From Lomentospora prolificans (lineage: Eukaryota > Ascomycota > Sordariomycetes > Microascales > Microascaceae): a stretch of DNA of 64,000 bases. The DNA lies in the NCBI GenBank assembly GCA_029532625.1, contig JARFXM010000003.1, positions 3,658,001 to 3,722,000 on the forward strand, read 5' to 3'. Shown piece by piece: positions 35,287-47,476 of the stretch. Within the stretch, counting starts at the first letter, position 1; the number at the start of each line of letters is the position of its first letter. Below the pieces are notes generated by a model, which saw nothing but the letters and a program-made list of their open reading frames with translations, had not been told where the DNA came from and ran no database searches. The position numbers were made by a program, and so were the translations under genes.

Positions 35287-38200
35287 ATGTTCCAGTCGTT
35301 GCGGAGTTCCAGTATGCCCAAGCGGCTACTGAAATACGCCCTGTCTCGCCTAGAGCTTCTAGATGCCGATGCCTTGAATATGGATAATTTAGACTTGGCG
35401 ATAGGGCGGAATACCGTCTTTGAATTCCGGGACGTCGGTATCAAACTAAAGGTATAGTGGACCCGCCCTCGGCGCGCAAGCGGCTCCGTCCCCGGCGTCA
35501 GCGTGGACTCGATGGGCTAACATAAACACCGCCTGGTGTTCTAGAAACTCGAACAAATACTCAAACTTCCCTCCTCGTTCGAACTGCTCAAAGCGAAAGT
35601 CCTACTCCTGCGAATCACCATACCGGTAGACTTCTACACGAGCCCCATCACGGTCGAAGTAGATGGCGTGGATGTTAGGATACGAGTCGCGAACCGCGAG
35701 GCGGCTTCCTCACGGACCCACCCCTCTCACCTTTCGCATGCCTCAGCGGCCTCGGATGTCGTACCTAATACGACGGATCTAGCTCAGTCGTTCCTCGAGG
35801 ACCAACCCGAGGCCGAGAAGAAGAAGCTAGAGGAAGCCATCGCGGCTGAAACCCAGGATCTGGGTGCCTCCGTTACGATGAGCGACGATGGCAGCGAGGA
35901 CGAGATGGCTTATGGGACGGGACAAGCCTTGTCTCTCCCTGCATTTATGGCCGACTTTTTGCAAGGTGTAGTCGACAGGACGCAGATCAGAATCAAGGGT
36001 GTCACATTCCAGCTTGATATCGAAGTTCCCCTCGAGGAGACAACTACAACGAACTTAGACAACGTGACTTTTCAAATCGCGCTCGAAGGAATCAATGTGG
36101 AGGGCGTGACTGCCTCGGACCTTGACGAGAATGGGATGCCTTCCTTTGTCCATAAGGAAGGGAAACGACATATCTCACTGTCAAACATCCGGGCATACCT
36201 GGTGTCGGAAGCGAATGTATTCTCTGCTTTCGCGCGCTCCCCTTCAGTAGCTTCCCCTGCGATTTCCCAGTCTCCATTGATGTCCCAACACGGATGTATG
36301 CACCAAAGCTTGAGCAGAGAGTCAAGCTCGATGTCGCCCAGCTCCTCATTAACGTCACACCGATACGCGGACCGTTACCTGGCTGATTCGACGACATTTA
36401 GCCCGGAAGAATATCCCCTTCGGGATAGCGAGCTCGCCTTAAACATCCCTTATGACTTTGACGAGGATATTGGGGAAGATAGCCCGCCGACCCCCAAGGC
36501 CTCCGCACACCCCGAATTCCTGTCTAGCGAGTTGACTACCGCCGTTTCACAATCCGCAAACATAGCGGCGGTGCCACCACAACCTTGGGCTAGCGTACAT
36601 CGCAGTGTAGAATCAACTCCGGCTCTCGAACACCTCAGTCTTCACGACATAGCACTACCGGAAAGGCCTAGGACACTCGAGCGAGCTGCTTCTAGTTCGG
36701 GAAGCGATACCTCTGGCCGCGAACAGGAAGTCAGCGAGGATCTCAGCAAGTCTCACATATTTTCCCACGAAGAGGCGGAAAGCATGTACGCTAGTGCATT
36801 TTCCGAGCTCCCGTCTCGACCCTCGCGGTCGATGCCAGGCGCCTGGGACGATTATTCGAACACGTCCGATTCACCTCCACAAGACGCCAAGAATCTTGTA
36901 GCTCCGTCCCCCAACAGAATCGAGGATGACGATGAAGACAGATTTGTGGATTCTGAGAGCCCGATAGTTCAAGCAGTCTTCTTGAAGGAATCACCCCAGC
37001 TGCAATCCCCTGCCGAAGTACCCGGAGAGGATGAAGCTCTAGGTGACAGTATTTACGAGCCTCCTCGGAGTCTCCAGGTGGAGCAGGCCGAACGTAAGAG
37101 CGAGAGCGACGTTGAAAAGGATCCGCACAAGGAGGAGGACGAAGATCTCGAGAGTTCTAGGGTACGACAAAGCCTCTACTCATCCCGTCACTCCAACGCG
37201 TCGCTCCCCGAGACAACGTCACCAGAAGATATCCCAGATGATACACCTGCTACACCGGCCCAAGACCAAACTCCACGCGGCCCGACCCGCCTTGTGAAGG
37301 AGCTCATTACGCTTGATAATATTTCGATTTATGCTCCGCTGCGTCACAAACACATCCACGTCCATCCTACCCCTACCACCTCTGACAGCGAACCCAGCCG
37401 CAACCTGAAGAAGTCCGTCTCTCCTCATCTCCCTGGGGCGTTTTCAGTCTACTCTCAGACTCACGAGTCATTCGTCAGTACTCGCGAGCCTCCTCCACAG
37501 CCTCAGAAACCCCAGTCGGAGCTAGATGATAATTTAGAGATCGTGCTCTCGCCCATAGATGTCCGCTTTGATGCGTCCCTCGGCTTCTTGTTGGCGACCG
37601 TCGTATCCAAGCTTCTCGAGACCTTTAACGGCCAATCTCAGGAGCGTGCGGTTCCGTCTGCCTCTGCCGCCGCCCATGTTAATACTCAGAGTGGACCGGC
37701 CATTCCAGAGCTCAAGCTAGCCTTCGAGCGCATCTCGGTCCATTTCCTGCATCATCTTATAGGTGTTGCTGACACCCCCGAAAGGCACTTCAAACCGGAC
37801 GCCTTTGAGTTTGATCAGGTTACCCTCCTGCGTTGCGACCTTGAGAACCTTTCCGTTTCTATCAAGAATGCTGAAGCGACATCAACTACTCTGGTGAATC
37901 TAGGCAGGTTCAGGTTTGGGTACGCCGATAGCGATGTTATCTCGTTTGATCGTGCCCTGAAACTGGGCTCGTCCGTTCGCGATGTGTTCCCTCCCTCTGG
38001 TGCTGATGTCTCTTTGAAATTCACGCGTACGGGCGAAGTTACAAAGACTGAGGTCACCACGTTAGCTCTGGTCGTAAATCTCGACCTGCAGAGACTTGAC
38101 GAGACCTTTAGCTGGTTCGGAGGTCTCAGTAGCTTCCTTAATACGGGAGGCAGCATGTCCTCGGCTGCGCCTGCATCTGTCCACACGATCGCGCCCCCAA

Positions 38201-41200
38201 TGCCACCCCCAAGAGGCGTCCGGTTCGAAACTCCTATCAACCCCAATGACCGTTTTGCGGCGTCTGATAATAAGGTTGATATGAGAACGGCCGGCTTCTA
38301 TCTTAGCCTTGTTGGTAAAGAGTGCCAAGTTAGCCTTGAGACAAGCGCTGTGAAGGTGATAAAACGCAGTGAGGGCTTGGGCGTCGCCGTGAGCGCGATT
38401 AGTCTGTCAGGCCCATATTTAAGGGACTCTGATGTTCCACCGCCGATCAGGGTAGAAGTTGAGGGTACCAGGCTCGAATATCTTGCCTATCCCCAAGACA
38501 CTGATCTTGAGCGTTTACTCAAACTTATCACACCTTCTAAAGTCCAATCCGACCTCAAGGACGATGAGATCATGGTCGACACCCTTCTTCGCCAGAGAAG
38601 GAAAGGTCCTGTCCTTCGTTTAACTTTGGATTCCGTTCGTACTCGGGTTTGTGATATTCAACAATTGTCGTGCTTGCCTGGTCTTGGAGAGGAAATTGCA
38701 CGCTTAGCTACCGTCGCCAAGTACTTACCTGAAGATGACCGTCCCGGGCTTCTTACATTAGGCCGAATCAAGAACCTCGCGTTTTCGGCAGACTTAGAGG
38801 GGAAGATTGGTCTCCTGAAAGCCTCGCTGAAGGAGTTTGAGTTGGCGCACATCACGCTGCCATCTCTGGTTGCGGTCGGCCTTGATGAGCTAGTCGTCTC
38901 TCGGAATGATACGGAAGAGCTCATCAGCTCCCCTAAGTCATCCACGACCATGCAAGAGCTTGTCTTGATAGCTAGGATGATTGGAGACGAGATTGAGCCC
39001 GTCTTTAAGATTAGGCTTCAAGGATTGGCGTTTGAGTATCGAGTCCCGACCTTGATGGATCTAATGGGGCTCGGAAAGGATGCTACGCCACAGGAGTTTG
39101 AAGCGGAGCTGGCCGCTTCGGTCGCTAACTTGGGAGAGCACGCCCATGCTGCTCTCCTCCGCCAACGGACCCAGTCTCCCATCTTATCCAAGGCTAAGAG
39201 CAAGCAGCCGGCCGCCAAACCCCTGACCGTCGATGTTGTCTTCCGAGATTGCTTGGTTGGGCTTAATCCTTTGGGGCTCAAATCGAAGCTAACTCTTGCG
39301 CTTACGGATTCACACCTTCAGGTTGTACTTCCCAAGGATGATAACGCCAATGCAGAGTTCGAACTAAGGAAAGCTGCCATCTTGTTGATTGATGATGCCA
39401 CCGCATTACGTGACGTACGTTCTGCGTCCCGAACACGTGTCACAAACGTACCCTCGCAGCAAGTTACTGAAATGTGTACTCGGGGATTCGTCGAGATTTG
39501 TTTCATTTCTTCGGCCAAAGCGGTGGTTGGCATTAATACTATGGAGGACGGTGAGAAGCAGATCGATATCTCATTCCGGGATGACCTGCTGGTGCTCGAA
39601 ACTTGTGCCGATTCGACACAGACGCTAATTGCTCTGGCAAATGGGCTGAAACCACCCACACCACCGAGCAAGGAGATCAAGTATAGGACCAACGTTATGC
39701 CGGTGGAAGATCTCTTGTCGTCCATATCTGCGGAAGCCTTTGGTAACCCCGAAGGCGAATACGACTTCGACAATGACTTTGCTATCGCGCAAGAACTTGC
39801 GGGCGATGTTGGCGACGATGCGTCTAGCGACTTGAGTCGGTTGGAGTTCCATGACGACTACTATGCGGAGGAGGCTGACGTAGCTGAGAAAATATTTGAC
39901 GCTACAGCCTCTTCCATGGGTTCGCTGCCGGGGTCACAGGGTACGAACTTGAGTGGCCCACACAATTTCGATAGCAGGGCAAGTGCAGGTAGTGACCTGG
40001 ACGACCCCCATCTTGTTGTCCATGACGACTGGTTTGCCAGTGACACAGCAGACAAAGGCACAGCGCAGGTGTGGAACTCGGCGAGGAACACGTATGACCG
40101 GGCGCCACCGGAGCTCGTGAAGCGAAGCCCGTTCAAGGTCGCTGTCCGGGACGTCCACGTCATCTGGAATCTTTTCGATGGCTATGACTGGGCTCATACC
40201 CGAGACGTCATCTCTAAGGCGGTTTATGAGGTGGAAGCGAAGGCTAATGAGCGCCGCGCTCGAAACGACGGTCTCGGCGTTTACGAGGAAGATCTAGAGG
40301 ACGAAGAGGCCGTCATTGGTGACTTCTTGTTCAACTCAATCTACATTGGTATTCCCGCAAACCGTGATGCTCGGGATTTAGCAAGAGCGATTAATCACGA
40401 TTTGAATGACAACGCAACAGAGACGGAATCGATTGCGACAACAGCCTTCACAACTAGCACGGCTCGACCCGGCGGCGCGCAGAGATCCGGCCCAAAGTTG
40501 AAGCTCAAGCGCAGCAAGCGCCATAAGATTACTTTCGAGCTGCAAGGCGTTGATGTAGACCTCATTGTGTTCCCCCCCGGATCTGGCGAGACGGAGAGCT
40601 CCGTCGACATTCGCATCAAGAATCTTGACATCTTCGACCACGTCCCTACTTCTACCTGGAAGAAGTTTGCCACGTACGATCAAGACGCTGGCGAAAGAGA
40701 GATGGGCTCGAGCATGGTACATATTGAGTTGCTCAACGTGCGGCCATTGCCAGAGTTGGCGGCTTCGGAGATTGTTATGAGGGCCACCGTCCTCCCACTT
40801 CGACTTCACGTCGATCAAGACGCTCTTGACTTCATTACTAGGTTCTTTGAGTTCAAGGATGATGATGCTGTTGTTCCGCAATCTCCCACGGATATGCCAT
40901 TCCTTCAGAGAGCAGAAGTCAACGATATCCCTGTGAAACTTGACTTTAAGCCGAAGAGGGTCGACTATGCGGGCCTGAGGTCTGGACGCACGACCGAATT
41001 CATGAATTTCGTCATTTTGGACGAGGCTCGCATGGTTCTTCGCCATACCATCATCTACGGAGTATCTGGATTTGAGAGGCTCGGCAAGACTCTGAATGAC
41101 ATCTGGATGCCCGACGTAAAGAAAAATCAGCTACCGGGAGTGCTCGCGGGGCTTGCACCCGTACGCTCCATCGTGAACGTGGGCAGTGGCATTAAGAACT

Positions 41201-41790
41201 TAATCGAAATTCCGCTAAAGGAGTACAAGAAGGACGGCAGGATTGTTCGAAGCATCTCGAAAGGCGCGAGCGCTTTTGTTCGAACGACGGGGACAGAAAT
41301 CATCAAGCTCGGCGCCAAGGTCGCGGTGGGAACGCAGTACGCTCTGCAAGGTGCCGAAGGCATGTTGGTTCAAAAGCCAGAGCCAGAAGCTTGGGAACAT
41401 GATGAGACCGACTCCGAGGAACCGAGACAGATCAGTCTCTACGCGGATCAGCCCATCAACGTCATCCAGGGCTTGCGAGGTGGATACGCGAGCCTATCCC
41501 GGGACCTAAACCTCGCTCGCGATGCCATCATTGCTGTGCCCGGCGCCGTCATGGAGAGCCAGAACGCCCAAGGAGCCGCGACGGCTGTTTTAAAGAAGGC
41601 GCCTACTATCATTTTCCGACCCGCGATTGGCGCGACCAAGGCCCTTGGCCAGACATTGCTCGGCGCGACGAATTCACTCGACCCCCACAACAAGAGGAGA
41701 GTCGAGGAGGTACGTTTTTCTCCTGGTTCTATCGCCTGCATCGTTTTTTGGTCACTAACATTTGCGCGCTAGAAATACAAGAAGCGATGA
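35287..41790 (+). CDS. ATG2: autophagy-related protein 2, bridge-like lipid transfer protein
   Basis: A rod-shaped VPS13/chorein-family protein that moves phospholipid from the ER to the growing autophagosome membrane, working with Atg18 and Atg9. Three exons, 35287-35451, 35545-41709 and 41773-41790, give 2115 residues, the usual size. The chorein-N segment fills residues 1-~115 (FQSLRSSSMPKRLLKYALSRLE... and VRIRVANRE). Long acidic/Ser-rich disordered insertions follow (about 200-470). Beta-rich repeats run to the C terminus, where helices such as GLAPVRSIVNVGSGIKNLIEIPLKEY and the final EEKYKKR match the ATG2_CAD region. The last exon encodes only five residues plus stop. Both introns are phase 0. 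The start ATG gives the canonical N terminus and is preceded by a three-residue uORF. Confidence 0.95.
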
Positions 41791-42618
41791 ACCAGCAATA
41801 AGTTTGACCAGCGAGGCTAGCACGAGGAGCAAGTCAGGCGAGTTCATCTACATCACCATATGTTTGTTTGTTTCGGCTTGGCTTGTTTTCTTCTTTTATT
41901 TCCCGTTGCATTACAGCTGGAAACCTTGATTTACAGTGCCTTTCTTACATCATGATGGCACACGGCACATGGCACTTGGAGCATCATTGGGAATATGCAT
42001 CATAGATTGCGAAAGCGCGGCGCCGGCCCACTCACTCATTTACTTGTTGGAGATTTCTTCCCTTTTTTTCTCTATCCCATCATCTTTTGCTTTACGTCAT
42101 GACACTCCCTGCCTGTTCCATCTAGACTCACTTTGCTGTACCCTGCATGCGCTCTCCAAGATAGAGTATGTGTCTTCATTTATGAAGAAAAGGTTAGGAA
42201 ATGATATTTAACTGAGAATGCATCATGGCGGGTTTGGGAGAGAGGTTTGCTTCAGACTGCACTCTTTATACCCTTTGGCTGAACAACCTTTGATTGTCTT
42301 GGACACGTATCAAAAGAAAAACCCTGACCAGATGAAACAAAATTGGTCAAGTTTGAAAGATGCATTGTAATTCGTAATAAATGCTACATTTACCCAAGGG
42401 CAGTACGAGGGCCAGGTGAAGATGACGAATGAGCTGAAACACAAAGTCCGACTCTCAGAACCGCCTGTCCGCGGTGAACATAGGATCACCTCTGTATGAC
42501 CCAAAAGAAGTCTTCCCGCCGTGAATTTTATAAGCATATCGCCTTTGCACTCATTAATATGCCAGACAGTGAAAAAGGGAAGAGAAAAAAAAAAAAGGAT
42601 AAAAAAGTTGTTTGCCGT
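41791..42618. terminator. convergent 3' region between ATG2 and branched-chain aminotransferase
   Basis: 828 nt between converging stop codons, T-rich near 41860-41900 and A-rich at 42580-42606. It should carry both 3' UTRs. No supported gene. Confidence 0.45.
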
Positions 42619-43962
42619 TTACTCCTCGCCCTCTTCGGGGATGAGGACGGCCCACTTGTGATCCTGCTCAGCGCCGTACATGATATCCTTGAGCCACTGT
42701 CTGATCTTAAGGGTGTATTCACCACCCTCGCCAGCAGCACCCATGGGGGCATCGAGGTTCTTGCCGCGGTGGTTGACGACGGAGATGGGGCAGATGAAGT
42801 ACTGTAGGACATATAATGTTAGCATCTCCGCGAAGGTGTCAAAGAATCCGCGAAGGTGTCAAAGAAGACAACATATCAGGATTTCAAGACTTACCGCAGT
42901 GCCAGCAGCGAAGCTCTCAATGATCCTACCCTCATCGTGGGCCTCCTCGAGCTCCTTGATGGTATATTTCCTCTCGACGACGTCAATCTCAGGACACCTC
43001 TCCCTAACAAGCTCCAAAACGCTCCTCCTCGTCACGCCGTCCAGGATGATCTTGTCGTCCAGCGGGGCCGTGACAAGCTGGGGCTTACCACCGTTCTTGG
43101 GCTTCCACACAACGAAGAAGTTGCTCGCACCGGCCTCGGTGCAAAGCGCCTCGGGTCCGTAGAGCCAAAGGATCTGGTGAAAGCCTTCATCGCGGGCTTC
43201 CTTTGTCGCAAGGAGGGAGGGGCCGTAGTTAGCGCCGACCTTGGCGTAGCCGAAGCCGCCAGCCCAGGCACGGACCATGTCCTCCGGGGAGGTGCGGAGG
43301 CGGAGACCGCCGGGGGGCGAGTCCATGACGGGCATGAAGCTGCAGATGATGTAGAGCATGGCCTCGCGCGAGGCCATGACGCCGAGCTGGGATTGTGTGC
43401 CAATCATGGTGGGACGGAGGTAGAGAAAGGTGCCGGGGCGGGATTTGGGAATCCACCTGGGGCCGTCAACGGAGAGGAGGGCAATCATGAGCTTCTCGAG
43501 CTCGGCGGAGGGGAAGGCGGGGAGGGAGATGCGGGTGGAGGACATGACCATGCGCTTGGCGTTGCAGTCGGGGCGGAAGAGGCGAAGACGGCCGTCGAAG
43601 CCGCGGTACACCTTGAGGCCCTCGAAACACTCGGTGGCATAGTGGAGGACGGAGGCGGTGGGCATAAGGGAGAGGGGGCCGTAGGGCTGGAGCTTGGGGG
43701 CGGCCCAGCCGGCGGCGGCGGACCAAGTCGCCGTCACCATGTGGTCGGTGCAGATGGTCTCGGAGCCGGCGTTGGCGGCTTCGAGGGTGGGGACGGCGCG
43801 GGGGGAGGAGGTGCGTTCGTAGATGAGCTTGGAAGCGTCGAGTTCGGCGTAGGTGGACGTGGGGGCGACGGTCTTGGTGACGCCGTTGGTGAGAGGCGTG
43901 GCCTCGGCCGCTGGGGTAGCGAGGGCGGAGGGAGCCATCGTGGGTAGGAGACGAGTGGACAC
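42619..43962 (-). CDS. BAT1/2: branched-chain amino acid aminotransferase
   Basis: PLP enzyme interconverting leucine, isoleucine and valine with their 2-oxo acids using glutamate/2-oxoglutarate. Exons 43962-42895 and 42801-42619 give 416 residues; starting at the second ATG (43938) gives 408. The fold-type IV signature is clear: LHYATECFEGLKVYRG, the PLP lysine Lys241 in AKVGANYGPS, then EAGASNFFVV and LDGVTRRSVLEL. The C-terminal exon (YFICPIS...EYTLKIRQWLKDIMYG) completes the family. The first ATG adds MSTRLLPT, with one Arg and no acidic residue, which could favour mitochondrial entry; the second would make a shorter, perhaps cytosolic form. The upstream region holds Leu3-type sites. The 93-nt intron contains a perfect 20-bp duplication. 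The long antisense frame 42856-43947 is a shadow created by GC-rich third positions. Confidence 0.95.
42827..42866. repeat. perfect 20-bp tandem duplication inside the aminotransferase intron
   Basis: The unit TCCGCGAAGGTGTCAAAGAA is present at 42827-42846 and again at 42847-42866. Together the copies make up 40 of the 93 intron bases, which explains the intron's length relative to 55-70-nt neighbours. Confidence 0.95.
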
Positions 43963-44421
43963 GGATTGAGAGAGGGTAGCTACAGGTGAAGTCCGGATAG
44001 GGTCGCGGTTGGGAGTTGGTGAAGAAATTTGAGAAGTATCACAAAGTGGGAAGGTGGGAGGGGCGAGGGGCTCGCACTTAAATGGATACCGCAGGAGAGA
44101 ATGAGCGGGGAGAAGGAACTGGGGCTTGAGTCACGTTTAAGATCGGGAAAGAACCGCTATTCCAAAGCGAAAAAAAAAAGTTCGGAGGGAAGGAACTATG
44201 CGCAGAGATAAAAGTCCCAAGATCCGGGTTCTGGGCTCACCCGTCCGATTCTCAGATCTATCACTCGGGACTACGCTAAACGGCACAACAAGCTGCACTA
44301 ACACGCAAGAGCCAAGGTATTACATTGGCACGAGGCAAGGTTGGAAAATTCTACGGATGCGGCGCGGTTATACCGAGCTCCCACTACCCTTTTGGTGGGT
44401 GGGTAAGGGTCCTCGCATGCT

Positions 44422-44431
44422 CCGGAGCCGG
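44422..44431. promoter_or_regulatory. Leu3-type binding site CCGGNNCCGG (perfect)
   Basis: CCGGAGCCGG matches the Leu3 consensus exactly. It lies about 460-485 nt upstream of the branched-chain aminotransferase start. Leu3 is the Zn2Cys6 activator/repressor of branched-chain amino acid genes and senses alpha-isopropylmalate. The match is seen; binding is inferred. Confidence 0.5.
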
Positions 44432-44869
44432 CCCTAGCCAGACAAGATCCGTGGCAAGTGGGGAATCTCCCGTTCCTATGACTCTCCTTGCCCTCGTCTG
44501 AAGCAGGAATTGGAAAGAGAAGGAAAATAAAACTGGGGAAAGGGGGGAAAAAAAGTGGAGAGCGTTCGGAACGATGGCCCTGGGTGACTGAGGATCGACG
44601 CACGTTCTGAGCTTCCCAACTACGCCAGGGATAACGGAGGAATACCCTCTGTTTGCCTCTCGGGCTCTCCCATACGCCGTGCCGCGCATACACGTCAAAC
44701 CGACGGAATGCGCGCATTATTATAACGTACCTGTAGGACGGGTCGCATTCGTAAGACGAAGATGTGGGAATGCAGCACGAAGGCTCCATTGATAAGACCC
44801 TGGTATTATGGCGAAGCGGCGGGATAGGTGCTTGCGTTGTCCTACATGGGCTACCGCGCAACACAACGA

Positions 44870-44879
44870 CCGGCTCCGA
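44870..44879. promoter_or_regulatory. near-match Leu3-type site
   Basis: CCGGCTCCGA matches seven of the eight fixed positions of CCGGNNCCGG. It lies 46 nt from another near match. Confidence 0.3.
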
Positions 44880-44915
44880 CAGTCGGGACCACAACACTCT
44901 TCCTTTGAATCTCCT

Positions 44916-44925
44916 GCGGTACCGG
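44916..44925. promoter_or_regulatory. near-match Leu3-type site
   Basis: GCGGTACCGG matches seven of the eight fixed positions of CCGGNNCCGG and keeps the CGGTACCG palindromic core found in classical Leu3 sites. Confidence 0.35.
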
Positions 44926-45766
44926 ACGACCAAGGGCTATTTGAATGAATTGCAATTGATCAATTGAGAGTGTACGTACCTCCTACGAGTCCTCGTCATC
45001 TCTTGTTAAAGGCGGCGAGGAAAAAACCTAGTGCGAGACGAACAACAACAGCCACCAAAGGAAAAAAAAAAAAATGGAGATAAGAAGCGCCCCGCTATAC
45101 CGAAAGCCGGTGCGTCGCCGAAACCGTGTAGACTCGGCCTCTAACGGCGTAAAATCCGAAAGTGGGAGACGCCGCCCGCCACGGAAAATTAGCCGTCATC
45201 CGCCATTAGCCGTTGTTATGCGCTGCAGACTTCAGGACTCGTCGCCCTCCGCCATGTGAGATCACCCATTAAGAATTGACCGCGTCCATTGGCTGTACGT
45301 TCCTGCTAAAAGGGCGCATGGCGAGGCGTAAATGACAAGAGGAATCACTGACAGAATTGGTCTCTGAACCAAGGAATCCTCCGCTGAGACCCCCGCCCTG
45401 GTCACTTGAGACCTCCGTTAGGTTGTACCTTGCAGCCCAGGGCGTCCTTGTGAAAATCAACCGTCGTCCTCCAGTTAGGGATTTTCATCATCGGGTCAGA
45501 GTGAGAAGAAATCATGATTATGTCGCAAATGTGGAACGGAATTGTACGATCATTTGTTCTTTTGGTTCCCGCAAAATGGTGGCCGGCCTGTTGAAGGTCC
45601 TGGCACTGAAAGACCTGTGCCATTCATCGCTCCTCTATCCAGTGCTGAGCGTGCACCTATTGCCGACGCAGATGATCCTGCCGATGCTCTTCGCCATTCG
45701 ACCGCAGGTGAGGCGGCCCAAGGGGTCCACCTACTCATCAGCTAGTTATTCCATTTCCCGCCGCCC

Positions 45767-47476
45767 TTAGACCTTCCGCTCCGCCTCCTTCTTCCGCTGC
45801 TCCTCCTCAAGTAGTTCTCTCTCTTTATGCGCCGCTTCTACTTCGGCCTTCATGCCCTTGGCCCTTTGCCGCGCCTCGTACACATCCCGGCTCTTCATGA
45901 TGCGCTGCACAATAGTGCCAGCATTGACTCCCTCGTAGCCGTGGGCTCCGATCTCGCGGTATATGCCCATCTCTTTGGGCGCCGTGTATGGGTCATATGT
46001 GAGGGGCATAAAAGATGTGGGTCCGTGATAGACGGCGTCGGGGGTCCCAAATGGGAGACTAGTCAGGTACGACCTGGTTGGTGAGAATGGGGCCCCAAAG
46101 ACGACGGAGTTTACGTACTGTCAGATTCTTCGGTTAGTAAGGTTAAAGTTGGACGCAAGCTCTTGGATAAGAAACTGCGGGGGCAGGCCGTGCTTGAGAA
46201 TGCCGGGGTAACCCCATAGGGCCCGGTAACGGAGAAGTAAAAGGCGGACGAAGATTCCTTGGTGCTACTTACTTTGCATTGCAGCACGCAGAGGCCGCGC
46301 TCATAAATGTTCATGATGGGGTAATTAACGCCCTTCCATTGATTGATCACATCGTCATCATGTACACCGGCCACGACGAATGCGGGAGGATAATCACTGC
46401 CTGAAGCGATCCGTTCGCTAACGGCTTTGTCCTCGAACCATCCCTTGCCTCGCGCGAGTTCCTCTTCAGCCTCGACTACGCGGCGGAGAAATTCGATGTG
46501 CCCGCTAGAGAACAAGTCGAAGCCTCCATCTACGTAGACGATACGCTGCCCGGACTTCGGGCCAGGCCCAGCAAAAAGCCGACGAAATGACCCCTTCTCC
46601 TCTTCTGAGTCGGACGCCTTGGCAACTTGTGAGGCGGCCCAGAAGTAGACGTCGGCACCAGGCGTCTTGGCGGTCGCATCGGTGGCATAAAGCCTCATGC
46701 GCTCCGTCATAGCTCGGCCAGCTTCCTGCTTCTCCTCTTCGGTACCGCTACCCTCGACACCTGCGAGAGCCTTTTCGAGACTGCGAATGAAGTGGGTGCG
46801 GGTGCAAAGTAGCATACGGCCGACGAGATCCGTGGTCGAGATGCTGGGTGTGCGCTTAACCACCCGAAAGCGACCAGCTTCTTTAACAAAACGGTAACAG
46901 TCCTCACCGCTGCTGTCGGAGGTGATATCGTCGCCGTGGACGACGTACTTGCAGCCGTAGTGGCTAATCCAACCGAGATCCGTCACGTAGGGAGCATGGC
47001 TGACGGACTTAGTTACCCACCTACAGGCGTCAACGGCAGCGAGTCTAAGACCGTGTTAGACGCAATTCTCCTTCGAGAGCCCATCTACACTTACCGTTCA
47101 TCAAGGGTCATAACGGTGGGACCTTTATTTTCAAGAATAGCTTCATCTGAGTGAACTCCTACATAGAGCTCATCTCCTAGCTGCCGCGCCTGCACAATCG
47201 CTCCAGCATGGCCTACCAAAGCTTAGCACTAGAACAAAGTATGTCGATAATGAGATAGCCGACCATAACCCGAACGCAACTAGTCGGTCCAACACTGATG
47301 CAGCTCGTCGAAGCTTGTCAGGTGGGGTGCCGAGTAACTGTCGGGCGGTAGTGGCCCCCCAAAAAGCGGGATATAGGGCACTTACCATGATGGAAGAAGT
47401 CGAAACAGCCGTCAACCCAGATGCGACCCTCAAGGATCTCGGGCGCTGGCTCGCCGGGGGGCGGTGGAACGGCCAT
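45767..47476 (-). CDS. ECT1: ethanolamine-phosphate cytidylyltransferase
   Basis: Makes CDP-ethanolamine from CTP and phosphoethanolamine, the rate-limiting Kennedy-pathway step to phosphatidylethanolamine. Exons 47476-47386, 47212-47095, 47044-46273 and 46117-45767 give 443 residues. The first nucleotidyltransferase domain begins IWVDGCFDFFHHGHAGA with the HxGH motif at 29-32, and has RTPSISTTDLVGRML (134-148), the family's RTxGxSTT equivalent. The second domain starts RIVYVDGGFDLFSSGHIEFLRR; there the first His of HxGH is Ser249, with His252 kept. The C-terminal ~50 residues are a charged helix (KGMKAEVEAAHKERELLEEE). The HxGH of the first domain is split by intron 1. Length and two-domain layout match ECT1/PCYT2 rather than the choline enzyme. 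Confidence 0.93.

Larger units (their letters stand above)
43963..45766. other. intergenic region upstream of branched-chain aminotransferase
   Basis: 1.8 kb between the aminotransferase start and the ECT1 stop, both minus strand. It holds the Leu3-type sites described separately. A 211-codon minus frame (44298-44933) shows no family resemblance. A small basic ORF (45074-45259) follows a 13-A run and is only a weak candidate. Confidence 0.45.

Noticed and set aside
40378..41046. 222-codon minus-strand frame
   Set aside because: Antisense to the ATG2 coding exon; no conserved motif.
42856..43947. 363-codon plus-strand frame, Gly/Glu/Asp-rich
   Set aside because: It lies exactly antisense to the branched-chain aminotransferase, whose motifs are unmistakable; the composition is that of a mirror frame over GC-rich third positions.
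44298..44933. 211-codon minus-strand frame in the aminotransferase upstream region
   Set aside because: No family match, irregular composition, and it overlaps the putative regulatory sites.
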